Shown here one piece after another: positions 7,469-15,440 of a stretch of DNA of 54,557 nt. The notes beneath the pieces are model-generated. The model worked only from the letters and a program-made list of their open reading frames with translations. It did not search any database and had not been told where the DNA came from. Each line of letters opens with the position of its first letter. Positions within the stretch are counted from its first letter, which is position 1. This stretch comes from Myxococcales bacterium (GTDB taxonomy: Bacteria; Myxococcota_A; UBA9160; UBA4427), in NCBI GenBank assembly GCA_012960035.1, contig DUBZ01000147.1, positions 1-54,557 on the forward strand, in the 5' to 3' direction. The position numbers were made by a program, and so were the translations under genes.

Positions 7469-9055
7469 TCAATCATCCTCGAAGCGCTCTTCTTCGTTGG
7501 CTCGAAACAACGACAGCTGTGGGATCTGTTGTTCGGGATCAATGGGGATCGGGTATTCGTTCGAAAAGCACGCGTCGCAGATACCGCGCTTCAGCTCTGT
7601 TTCGGCGGTCTTACGCAGACCTGCGAGTGAAAGGAAGCCAAGGCTGTCCGCACCGATGATGTCGCGAATCTCGTCCACCGAATGGTTGTGTGCGATCAGC
7701 TCTTCTCGCGTGGGCGTGTCCATGCCGTAGTGGCAAGGACCGATGGTGGGCGGTGCCGAAATGCGAACGTGCACTTCCCGAGCACCCGCATTGCGCAACA
7801 TCGCAACAATCTTCACCAGCGTCGTTCCACGAATGATCGAGTCGTCGACCAACACCACTCGCTTCCCTTCGAGCATATTGTGAATGGCGTTGTGCTTGAC
7901 CTTCACACCAAACATGCGAATCGACTGCGCGGGTTCGATAAACGTTCTTCGCACGTAGTGGTTCCGGATAAGGGCCGTTTCGTATGGAATGCCGGCGGCC
8001 TCTGCGTAACCCAACGCAGCCGATGTGCCCGAATCCAAAACAGGGACTACGAGGTCTGCCGGTACAGCATGTTCGTCCGCGAGTGCGCGCCCTAAATCCT
8101 TGCGATAGGCGTACACGTTCTTACGGTTGAGGTTTGAATCCGGTCGCGAAAAGTAGATGTATTCGAAAATGCAGAAGTGACTCGGGGCATTCCGGGTAAA
8201 CGGGCGCATGCTCCGAATTCGCCCGCGGCGAATCACGACGACTTCGCCAGGCTCGATGTCTCTCTCGAACTCGGCGCCGACCAGGTCAAACGCGCAGGTC
8301 TCACTGCCCACCACGTATGAATTGCCGAGGCGCCCGAGGCTGAGTGGGCGGAAGCCGCTAGGGTCGCGCGCCGCGATCAGCATTTCGTCGGTCAGCAACA
8401 CGACGCTGAACGCGCCCTTGACCCGGGAGAGCGCGTCGATGAACCGCTCTTCGAGGGACGCTTCACGGGAACGCGCGAGCAAGTGCAGGATCACTTCGCT
8501 GTCCGACGTGGAACTGAAGATCGACCCACGCCCTTCGAGCTCTTGCCGAATCGCAACCGCGTTCACAATGTTGCCGTTGTGCGCGATGGCGACCGGACCG
8601 CCGTCTGTATTGACACAGATGGGCTGAGCGTTTCGCAGGCTGCTCGAGCCTGCGGTGGAATAGCGAACGTGGCCAATGGCGTGCCGACCCGGAAGTCTCT
8701 TCAGCACCTTGTCGCCGAAGGTGTCTGCAACCAACCCCATGGCGCGATGGGCGGTGTGCTCGCGCCCGTTGCTTGCCACGATTCCACAGCTCTCCTGGCC
8801 GCGGTGCTGCAAGGCGTATAGCCCGAGGTAGACGATGTTTGCGGCTTCGTCGTGTCCCGATATCGCAAACACGCCGCATTCGTCGTGAAAATGATCGGCT
8901 TCTCGAGCGAGTCGGAGTGCTTCCATTTCTTCGTCGCTCAGGGACTCGAACGTGGCATTTTCACCGGCGGTCTCGGGACGAAGCTCAACCCGGTTCGAGT
9001 CGGCGGACGCAGGCGTCGACATCGGGGTGTCGCTCGCAGGGGGACGGGCAGTCAC
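7469..9055 (-). CDS. purF: Amidophosphoribosyltransferase
   Basis: A 528-residue enzyme for the first committed step of purine synthesis, PRPP + glutamine to phosphoribosylamine. Seen: N-terminal nucleophile Cys in DECGVFAI (residue 60), YALQHRGQES, the PRTase PRPP loop VVLVDDSIIRGTT, and cysteines of the Fe-S form in FCIFEYIYF, IGPCHYGMDTP and GICDACF. Cleavage before Cys60 would be needed to expose the nucleophile, so the propeptide would be 59 residues, far longer than the usual ten or so. GTG 9055 has GGAG seven bases upstream; an internal ATG (residue 44) would give a 16-residue propeptide. purC is divergent across 450 bases and purE is at 50105. Confidence 0.97.
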   Translation of the reverse strand: MTARPPASDTPMSTPASADSNRVELRPETAGENATFESLSDEEMEALRLAREADHFHDECGVFAISGHDEAANIVYLGLYALQHRGQESCGIVASNGREHTAHRAMGLVADTFGDKVLKRLPGRHAIGHVRYSTAGSSSLRNAQPICVNTDGGPVAIAHNGNIVNAVAIRQELEGRGSIFSSTSDSEVILHLLARSREASLEERFIDALSRVKGAFSVVLLTDEMLIAARDPSGFRPLSLGRLGNSYVVGSETCAFDLVGAEFERDIEPGEVVVIRRGRIRSMRPFTRNAPSHFCIFEYIYFSRPDSNLNRKNVYAYRKDLGRALADEHAVPADLVVPVLDSGTSAALGYAEAAGIPYETALIRNHYVRRTFIEPAQSIRMFGVKVKHNAIHNMLEGKRVVLVDDSIIRGTTLVKIVAMLRNAGAREVHVRISAPPTIGPCHYGMDTPTREELIAHNHSVDEIRDIIGADSLGFLSLAGLRKTAETELKRGICDACFSNEYPIPIDPEQQIPQLSLFRANEEERFEDD

Positions 9056-9505
9056 TCAAGCACTCCAATCGTCAAAAGGTTCGCCAAAAATCAGCTTCCT
9101 GTGCGTCTATCGATACGGCCTTGAACGGGTTTTGTAACGCTCGGCCAATTCAAAAAAGAGTTGTATCGCCCCACGGGAAGAGCGGGATATGGGTTTGCCT
9201 TTCGAATCCGGTACGGAAGAAGGCGGCAGTTTACCCGGCGGTAATACGGGGGTCAACGCGGAACGCGATCGGTTCGACGTTTGTCTGGGTGCACCGCCAC
9301 CGCCAATATGCAACTGTGACGATCAAGTGAATCAAACGCGCCAGCACGGCTTTGTCGGGCTAAGATCTGCGCTCGTCGAGACACCCCCAGCCCTTTTGAA
9401 CCTCGACCCGCGGTGAAGCTAATTTCCCGTGATTCACTCGTGACCACACCGTCAAATACAAACCCGCACACAACGCAGCCCAATCGCGCTGCGCAGGAGA
9501 CCCTC
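9056..9505. other. Intergenic region between divergent purF and purC
   Basis: 450 bases between the two purine genes, so presumably a shared control region. The purC frame is open back to 9413, and another GTG lies there, but the family part starts later. I see no obvious purine-operator palindrome or riboswitch. Confidence 0.6.
9495..9499 (+). promoter_or_regulatory. Shine-Dalgarno deciding the purC start
   Basis: AGGAG six bases before GTG 9506; it places the start 31 codons inside the longest open frame. Confidence 0.6.
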
Positions 9506-10471
9506 GTGGGAGTCGACATCAAGCTGCTAGAAGAACTTTGCGCAAAAACCCTGGACCACACCGAATTTACCGGCCTGGGCGATCGCCACGTCGGCAAGGT
9601 CCGAGATAGCTACGTAAAAGGAGACGAGCGCAACATCGTCGTCACCGACCGCGTCAGCAGCTTTGACGTCGTGATCGGCACGCTGCCCTTGAAGGGCCAG
9701 GTGCTGAACCAGGCCGCCGCATTCTGGTTCGACAGAATTACCGGCGCAATCGACCATCATGTGATCGACGTCCCCGACCCGAACGTCACCCGCGTTCGCA
9801 ACTGCGAATTGCTCCCGGTCGAATTCGTTTACCGCGGCTACCTCACCGGCTCGACTTCCACTTCGATCTGGACCGCATATGACAGTGGCAAGCGAAGCTA
9901 CTGCGGCCACGAACTCGCCGACGGAATGCAGCGCCACGAAAAGCTTCCCGAACCACTCCTGACCCCGACCACCAAGGCCGACTTCGGTCAGCACGACGAA
10001 CTCACGTCCCGAGAAGAATTGATCTCCCTCGGCGCGATTTCCGAAGCGCAGTACGACCGCGCGGCCGAGATCGCAAAGAAGTTGTTCACCATTGGAACGG
10101 AGTTCGCGGCGAGCCGCGGCCTGATCTTGGTGGATACCAAGTACGAAATGGGGCTGGGGAAGAACGGCGAGATCATCGTCATCGACGAGATCCACACTCC
10201 CGACTCTTCGCGATACTGGTACGTGGACGACTACGAAAAGGCGCTGTCCGAGGGCCGCAACCCGGGTGCGATCGACAAGGAATACGTTCGCCAGTGGCTC
10301 GGCGAGCAGGGGTATAAGGGCGACGGCCCACCGCCGGCGCTGCCGATCGAAGTGCGCTGCGAAGCGTCGCGTCGATACATCGAGGCCTATGAGCTGATCA
10401 GCGGCAAGCCCTTCGAACCCAACCTCGACGAGCCGATCGCCCGAATCAAGCAAAACCTTGGAGCCCGCTGA
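9506..10471 (+). CDS. purC: Phosphoribosylaminoimidazole-succinocarboxamide synthase (SAICAR synthetase)
   Basis: A 321-residue cytosolic ATP-dependent enzyme joining aspartate to CAIR in purine synthesis. Seen: GKVRDSY near residue 30, TDRVSSFDVV, LLPVEFVYRGYLTGS, the PTTKADFGQHDE block, LVDTKYEMG and DEIHTPDSSRYW. The length and inserted C-terminal part resemble the longer (yeast-type, about 300 residues) PurC rather than the short 240-residue bacterial form. GTG 9506 follows AGGAG by six bases; an in-frame GTG at 9413 would add a Thr/Asn-rich tail. It faces purF, suggesting joint purine control. Confidence 0.97.
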   Translation: MGVDIKLLEELCAKTLDHTEFTGLGDRHVGKVRDSYVKGDERNIVVTDRVSSFDVVIGTLPLKGQVLNQAAAFWFDRITGAIDHHVIDVPDPNVTRVRNCELLPVEFVYRGYLTGSTSTSIWTAYDSGKRSYCGHELADGMQRHEKLPEPLLTPTTKADFGQHDELTSREELISLGAISEAQYDRAAEIAKKLFTIGTEFAASRGLILVDTKYEMGLGKNGEIIVIDEIHTPDSSRYWYVDDYEKALSEGRNPGAIDKEYVRQWLGEQGYKGDGPPPALPIEVRCEASRRYIEAYELISGKPFEPNLDEPIARIKQNLGAR

Positions 10472-10746
10472 ACTGCGGCAAAGCCAGTCGCTGCAACGTG
10501 ACGTATTTCGAAGACGATCAGGCTAAATCTTTGCAGCGAATCAGCCACTTGGCCGTTGTTCGGCCGAAGCTCGTTTGCGCGCTTCGCCGACCCACGCGAG
10601 CCCGCAAAAGTCCGCGCGACGGGTGGGAGGATGCATTACCGTAACTCGCGTTGATGCACGGCTCGGGTTGTTGTGAGCCATGGGCCTAAGCTGTTGCGGC
10701 GGTTTCAAACCTGCCCAGATTTAAGATTTCAGTCAGGAGAATAAAG

Positions 10747-12090
10747 ATGATGCTGTCGAAGCCTTTGGTCACAACGATCCGTAGCGCCCAGGCGACCGTG
10801 ATCGCTCTCGCCTTGGTCGTTGCCACGGGTCACCCAACCGCAGCCGCCGACGTTGACCCCGCGGTAAAAGAGCTTCAGCAAGCCGTTCTCGACCTGAAAC
10901 AAAAAGTCGAGCAGCAAGACGTAGAACTAGAACGGCAAGCATTCCGACTCCAATCCGCCGAAGAAGCCCGAGTCATTGCCGAAGCAAACGCCGCAGCGCG
11001 ATCGGAAGACGCGACAGCGGGAAGTGGTCTTTCGGGTTTCCTCGAAGCCATCGAAATCGATTCGTGGATCAACGTCAATTACGCGTACAACTCGCGGGGC
11101 AACGGGAACAACCATCAAATCGGCCAGAACAGCAACACCGCTTTTCACCAAGACAGCAACACCGTGCAGGTTGACCAGATCTGGTTTCAGTTCGACAAGC
11201 CCGTGAACAATGAAAGTCGCGCCGGCTTTCACACCGACATCGCCTTCGGCGAAACCGCGCGCAGCGACATCGGCTTCGGGGGCAATGACGCAGTCACGGT
11301 TTACACCGCGTATGTGAGCTACCTAGCCCCGCTTGGCTACAGCGGCATTCAGTTCGACGCCGGTGAGGTCTGGACGTTGCTCGGCGCAGAAGCGATCCCC
11401 GTTGGCGACAACTGGAACATCACCCGCGGCCTCGTTTGGAACTTGCAGCCGACGAGCCATACCGGGGTCATCGCCTCAACGCTAATCGGTCCGGTCAGCC
11501 TTTCTGCGGGTTTTGTGAATGCTGTGCTCAGCGACACCGCGATCGACTCGGATCGCAACAAGGCGCTAACCGGTCGCATCGCATACGAGGCAGAAGCCTG
11601 GAGCATTGCCGGAGCCATGATCTGGGGGAGCCAACAAGGTCCGCCGATCAGTATCGAACACCCCGAGAACGAAGACCGCAACGAATTTGATCTCGCAATT
11701 TTCGATTTATTGATCAAAGGCGATCCGACGCCTGAGCTGAGTGTCTATTTCAACTTTGACTACGTCTGGGCCCATCCGGACCACGGCGTTCCAAACAGAA
11801 ACACCTACGGCGCGTCCGTGGCCGCTCGCTTCGCCGTGAGCGAAGTCACGGGACTGGCAGCGCGCTTCGACGTTGTCGTGGTGGATCCGAGCAATTCTGG
11901 CTCTGAAGACGAGTACGCGATCACCACGACGATCGATCGCCAGCTTACCGACGAGCTCACGCTGCGCGGTGAAATGCGCTTCGACTGGGGCATCGACGGC
12001 AAGTACAAGAAAGCCGGCACGCCCTACTCTGCCGATCGCGGATCGAATCACCAGAACCTGTTCTTAATTGAGGCCATTTACTCGTTCTAG
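10747..12090 (+). CDS. Outer-membrane beta-barrel porin-like protein
   Basis: A 447-residue predicted outer-membrane protein. Seen: a signal peptide ending near PTAAAD, a short coiled-coil stretch (about residues 38-80, heptads of Leu/Val with Glu/Gln/Lys, as in trimeric porins that span the periplasm), then alternating beta-strand sequence rich in Tyr, Trp and Gly, ending in the aromatic terminal residue (AIYSF) typical for BAM recognition. GGAG precedes the ATG by seven bases; a second ATG follows immediately. It resembles the poorly characterised beta-barrel families annotated only as porin/outer-membrane protein. The substrate is unknown. It is single, 275 bases after purC. Confidence 0.85.
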   Translation: MMLSKPLVTTIRSAQATVIALALVVATGHPTAAADVDPAVKELQQAVLDLKQKVEQQDVELERQAFRLQSAEEARVIAEANAAARSEDATAGSGLSGFLEAIEIDSWINVNYAYNSRGNGNNHQIGQNSNTAFHQDSNTVQVDQIWFQFDKPVNNESRAGFHTDIAFGETARSDIGFGGNDAVTVYTAYVSYLAPLGYSGIQFDAGEVWTLLGAEAIPVGDNWNITRGLVWNLQPTSHTGVIASTLIGPVSLSAGFVNAVLSDTAIDSDRNKALTGRIAYEAEAWSIAGAMIWGSQQGPPISIEHPENEDRNEFDLAIFDLLIKGDPTPELSVYFNFDYVWAHPDHGVPNRNTYGASVAARFAVSEVTGLAARFDVVVVDPSNSGSEDEYAITTTIDRQLTDELTLRGEMRFDWGIDGKYKKAGTPYSADRGSNHQNLFLIEAIYSF

Positions 12091-12245
12091 GTTGTTGGCG
12101 TCGTTGGCTTCGCAGAGCTTCCGGTATTTGTATCGATGACGGAACCGCTCCGTGGTTCTGCTCGCTGCATCGAATTTTTGACAGGCATTCAGATCCCGGG
12201 CTTTTCCGATCGGTGAAGTCAGCGCAGAAGGTCATGCACGCTGAT

Positions 12246-12884
12246 TTAGTATTGGATGATCGGCGCCTTATGGAGCCAGGTGTCATCGCCGAGCATACCC
12301 ACCATCGCGTGCGCGCAATCGGCAAAGTGGATCACCGACATTCCGCTGAACTTGTTGAAGCCCAGCCGGTACTCGCCCTTCATTGCGCCCGTGCGCATTT
12401 GCAAAGGCCGAACGCCGATCCAGTTCAGGTCGAGGTTCTCGTGCAGAAACTCGAGCTGATGCGTCTTGTCGCGCTGCCGAAGTCCCAGGAACGTGTTCGC
12501 GAAGAACTCAACGAACTTCGCGCCGAACGTCACTTGATCTTCTTTGAGTAGATTGCTGCCACCCCCGCACCAGATGAACTTGCCGACATCGTACTCGCGC
12601 ATGGACGAGAAGATGTTCTTGGTCACGTCGGCACAGAGATCTTCGGGCGAATGTTTGTCGACACCAATTGCGAACAGAATCGCGTCGGCACCATTCGAGA
12701 GCGCCGTCGCAACACTTGCAGGATCGAGCCCGTCGCCTTCGATGCAAGTCACGTGATTGCGCACACTTTCGGAAAGCTTCGCCGCGCTGCGCACCAACAC
12801 CGTAATTTCATGGCCGGCTTCGAGGCTCTGCTTCAAGCACTCGGCACCGAGCGCACCCGTGGCACCAAAGATCGTGACCTTCAT
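12246..12884 (-). CDS. NmrA-like / atypical SDR NAD(P)-binding protein
   Basis: A 212-residue protein with a Rossmann nucleotide site at the very N-terminus (FGATGALG), followed by VLVRSAAKL and the GVDKHS region; it lacks the YxxxK catalytic pair, as expected for the atypical (a5) SDR / NmrA group. Members act as NAD(P)-binding redox sensors, epimerase-like enzymes or flavin reductases; no specific role can be assigned. ATG 12884 sits right before the Rossmann strand; the frame is open upstream to 12986 with Cys-rich sequence that does not fit. The ribosome site is weak. Confidence 0.82.
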   Translation of the reverse strand: MKVTIFGATGALGAECLKQSLEAGHEITVLVRSAAKLSESVRNHVTCIEGDGLDPASVATALSNGADAILFAIGVDKHSPEDLCADVTKNIFSSMREYDVGKFIWCGGGSNLLKEDQVTFGAKFVEFFANTFLGLRQRDKTHQLEFLHENLDLNWIGVRPLQMRTGAMKGEYRLGFNKFSGMSVIHFADCAHAMVGMLGDDTWLHKAPIIQY

Positions 12885-13048
12885 CTGTTCGGTTCCCGTC
12901 TCGTTGTGGTTGCAGTTACCGCACCAACAATAAAAAACACGCCGGCTACGAATGGTCGACTCATTTCGAGGGATCCCTCTGTGCACGAAGTCTGCTTACG
13001 ACGCGAGGTGCTGAATTTCCTCAATCACTTCGGACTTCTCGCATTCAC

Positions 13049-13720
13049 TTACAAGAGGTCGTATGCCTCGCGCAACTCAGCGAGGGGCTGCTCCCAATGT
13101 TCTTCCCAGTGCACGGCGAGCAGGGGCTTCGCCTTGCGACCCAGCGCCCAGCCCTCCGTAATCGCATCCATGATGAACGGCAGCAATTGGGGGCGGTACA
13201 ACAATATTTGTAGCGGGCGGCTCGCGATAATCATTGCGGGATAAGGCGCAGGAACTTGGGCCACGGTAAAGCTCACGACACGAACCTCACCAAGCGGCGT
13301 CGTGTCATACCCGGTGAGCACATGAAACAAGTCGTGAAGCTGAAAGCCCCGCTCAGCCAGATGACCCACGTCATCACCGCGTTTGTGATGTGCTTCGATG
13401 AACGCCGACTCGCGAAGCAGGTTGACATCAAGCTCGTTCAAAGTGAGGTAGCGCTCGAATTCCTTACCCAGTGTGCCGTCGGGTAGGCCAGCCAGATACG
13501 CAAGGTCGGGTGCCGGACTCAGGTAGCGATCCTTCAACATCTCTTCCGCGCCCGGACTCGCGAGCGCCATGTCGTCGAACGCTTTGAGCGCGTCTTCGTC
13601 TCCCACGCGCATAAACGTATGAGCGAGGGGCACCGACGCGCGCGGGTCCCAACTTGCAAGCGACTCAAGGAGTCCCGAGATGAGTTCCGGGTCGAGCTCA
13701 GGGGATGTGGGGTGCGACAC
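13049..13720 (-). CDS. Ubiquinone biosynthesis protein Coq4 homologue
   Basis: A 223-residue protein with the diagnostic Coq4 metal motif HD-x2-H-x11-E: His129, Asp130, His133 and Glu145 (segment HDLFHVLTGYDTTPLGE). In eukaryotes Coq4 organises the coenzyme Q synthesis complex and is linked to C1 decarboxylation/hydroxylation of the ring; bacterial members are poorly studied. No other ubi/coq gene is nearby. GTG 13720 follows GAGAGG by seven bases; a TTG two codons upstream is too close to that site. After the stop another frame continues with a short protein-like stretch (see rejected notes). Confidence 0.87.
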   Translation of the reverse strand: MSHPTSPELDPELISGLLESLASWDPRASVPLAHTFMRVGDEDALKAFDDMALASPGAEEMLKDRYLSPAPDLAYLAGLPDGTLGKEFERYLTLNELDVNLLRESAFIEAHHKRGDDVGHLAERGFQLHDLFHVLTGYDTTPLGEVRVVSFTVAQVPAPYPAMIIASRPLQILLYRPQLLPFIMDAITEGWALGRKAKPLLAVHWEEHWEQPLAELREAYDLL

Positions 13721-13727
13721 GTTCAAA

Positions 13728-13733
13728 CCTCTC
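13728..13733 (-). promoter_or_regulatory. Shine-Dalgarno deciding the Coq4 start
   Basis: GAGAGG on the minus strand, seven bases before GTG 13720. Confidence 0.5.
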
Positions 13734-13866
13734 TATGCATGCCTGAATGAAATATACTGCAGCTCGCCCTTCTGTTAGCGCGGGATGAGACATTCAAATC
13801 TCTCCGATGCAATGAGGGCCGTAAGTCTGCGAAGCTGAAGTCTCACAATCGCACCAAGTCGGTTCG

Positions 13867-14880
13867 TCACCCGATTTTGAATTCAACCCATGCCAGCAGC
13901 ATGTAGTACATCATCGGGATGCCGAGCAGCGGTGAGTCGATGCGGTCGAGCACCCCGCCCATACCCGGCAGTAGGTCTCCGGTGTCTTTGACTTTTGCAT
14001 CGCGCTTCAGGAGCGATTCAACGAGATCGCCAACGATCCCAACAACCGCGAGGACCGGCGCGAATCCTATCGCGAGCGCCCATGGAAAAGCGGCCGAGTA
14101 AGACGGCAGCGCGTAGTCGTACAAGCCCTTGACCGCGGCGCCAACGAAAATGCTGAGCAACAAGCCACCAATCGCACCTTCAACGCTCTTGTTCGGGCTG
14201 ATGCGCGGCGCCAGTTTTCGCTTGCCGTAGGCGCGCCCCGCAAAGTATGCGCCGGCGTCGCAGGCGACGAGTACCGCGAGGGTATACGTCATAAAGAAGG
14301 CACCGGTCTCAGGCACGATCTTCAGCCATTCGACATCAAACTCGTCATAGCGCGTAATAAGAGAGTCGTAGAAGAAGCGCAGCACAATCGCGTGCGAAAG
14401 AAGCCATGCGACGTAGAAGACGCCGAAGTATGTGCCCGAAATGCTCGCGAGCGACTCGGTCAGATCTTTCTTGCCAAGCTGGGCAATCATGAAGACCAGC
14501 AAAGACGCCGTCATGAGCAAGGTCGTGTGGTATTCGGTGCCGAAGTATGCGATCAGCGAAACCGCGAGCCCAAAGCAGAGCCCCAACCCAACGAGCGGCT
14601 GCGCGCCCTTGTCCTCAATCAGCCCGTAGAACTCACGCAGGGCGATCAAGATAAACGCGATCACAACGCCGAGGTATATGCGGCCGCCGATGTGGATCAC
14701 GTACAGCACGGTCGGGATCAAGATCGCCGACGAAACCAAGCGAAGCACCAATTCGCTGGACTTGGACTTCTTCGATTCGGGTAGTGGCGTTGCGGGCTGT
14801 GGGGGTGCGGGTTCTGAAGCGGCGGATGCAGGCTGCGTGTCTGTTGTGTTACTCGGTTCGCCGCCGTTCTCTTCACTCAT
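13867..14880 (-). CDS. cdsA: Phosphatidate cytidylyltransferase (CDP-diglyceride synthase)
   Basis: A 337-residue integral membrane enzyme forming CDP-diacylglycerol from phosphatidate and CTP. About eight hydrophobic segments follow a cytosolic Pro/Ala/Ser-rich tail of 40 residues. The C-terminal signature is present: SLLKRDAKVKDTGDLLPG then MGGVLDRID. The common PGHGG is PGMGG here, so the His is replaced by Met. Its product feeds PgsA at 1723-2424. It starts 14 bases after dut and is the tail of the pnp-dut-cdsA run. Confidence 0.95.
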   Translation of the reverse strand: MSEENGGEPSNTTDTQPASAASEPAPPQPATPLPESKKSKSSELVLRLVSSAILIPTVLYVIHIGGRIYLGVVIAFILIALREFYGLIEDKGAQPLVGLGLCFGLAVSLIAYFGTEYHTTLLMTASLLVFMIAQLGKKDLTESLASISGTYFGVFYVAWLLSHAIVLRFFYDSLITRYDEFDVEWLKIVPETGAFFMTYTLAVLVACDAGAYFAGRAYGKRKLAPRISPNKSVEGAIGGLLLSIFVGAAVKGLYDYALPSYSAAFPWALAIGFAPVLAVVGIVGDLVESLLKRDAKVKDTGDLLPGMGGVLDRIDSPLLGIPMMYYMLLAWVEFKIG

Positions 14881-14894
14881 GCTTGCTCCCTGCC

Positions 14895-15434
14895 CTATTC
14901 CCGCCCGGTATGACCAAAGCCGCCTTCGCCGCGTTCAGTTTCGTCCAGGTCTTCGACCTCGCAGAACTCGCTCGTCACAACCGGTGCGATCACGAGTTGG
15001 GCGATGCGGTCTCCACGTTTGATCACGAAGGGCTCGGTCCCTGCATTGAGCAGAATGACCTTCACTTCTCCGCGATAGTCCGCGTCAATGGTACCCGGAG
15101 AATTCGGAACCACGATGCCGTTTCGCAGGGCAAGACCACTTCGCGGTCGAACCTGTCCCTCAAAACCCGCCGGAATGGCAAGCATGAAGCCGGTGGGCAC
15201 GATGTCTCGCCCGCCCGGTGCGATTGTGATTTCGCCCTCGATCGCGGCTGCCAGGTCAACGCCGGCGGAACCGGGCGTGGCCAAACTCGGCAGCGCTAGT
15301 CCTTCGGCATGTGGCAACCGCTTCAAACGAACACGAGCCGCCGGCGCTTGCGCACCGACGGCTCGATTATCGTTCGACTCGCGAGAGTCGCTCACAATCT
15401 GACCTTTGGAAGTGCGCGTACCTTCCTCAGTCAT
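14895..15434 (-). CDS. dut: Deoxyuridine 5'-triphosphate nucleotidohydrolase (dUTPase)
   Basis: A 179-residue trimeric dUTPase that hydrolyses dUTP to dUMP, keeping uracil out of DNA. The five family motifs are visible: GSAGVDLAAA, RPRSGLALRNG, GTIDADYRGEV, RGDRIAQLV and the C-terminal RGEGGFGHTG arm. It has an extra polar tail of about 30 residues before the fold (usual length near 150). ATG 15434 lies six bases after the pnp stop, so the two are probably translated from one message. A family-4 uracil-DNA glycosylase at 49276 serves the complementary repair step. Confidence 0.97.
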   Translation of the reverse strand: MTEEGTRTSKGQIVSDSRESNDNRAVGAQAPAARVRLKRLPHAEGLALPSLATPGSAGVDLAAAIEGEITIAPGGRDIVPTGFMLAIPAGFEGQVRPRSGLALRNGIVVPNSPGTIDADYRGEVKVILLNAGTEPFVIKRGDRIAQLVIAPVVTSEFCEVEDLDETERGEGGFGHTGRE

Positions 15435-15440
15435 ACGTGT

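Noticed and set aside
9396..9423. TTGAAC and GCTAAT 16 bases apart, a possible purC promoter.
   Set aside because: Each box matches the consensus at only four of six places; this arises by chance often.
10551..10565. A GGCCG/CGGCC hairpin after purC.
   Set aside because: Only five pairs and no T-run; too weak to call a terminator.
12990..13051. After the Coq4 stop another frame reads VSECEKSEVIEEIQHLAS before a stop, as if the protein were frameshifted.
   Set aside because: The Coq4 domain is complete without it, and a chance frame of 20 codons is common. Resequencing of 13045-13055 would settle it.
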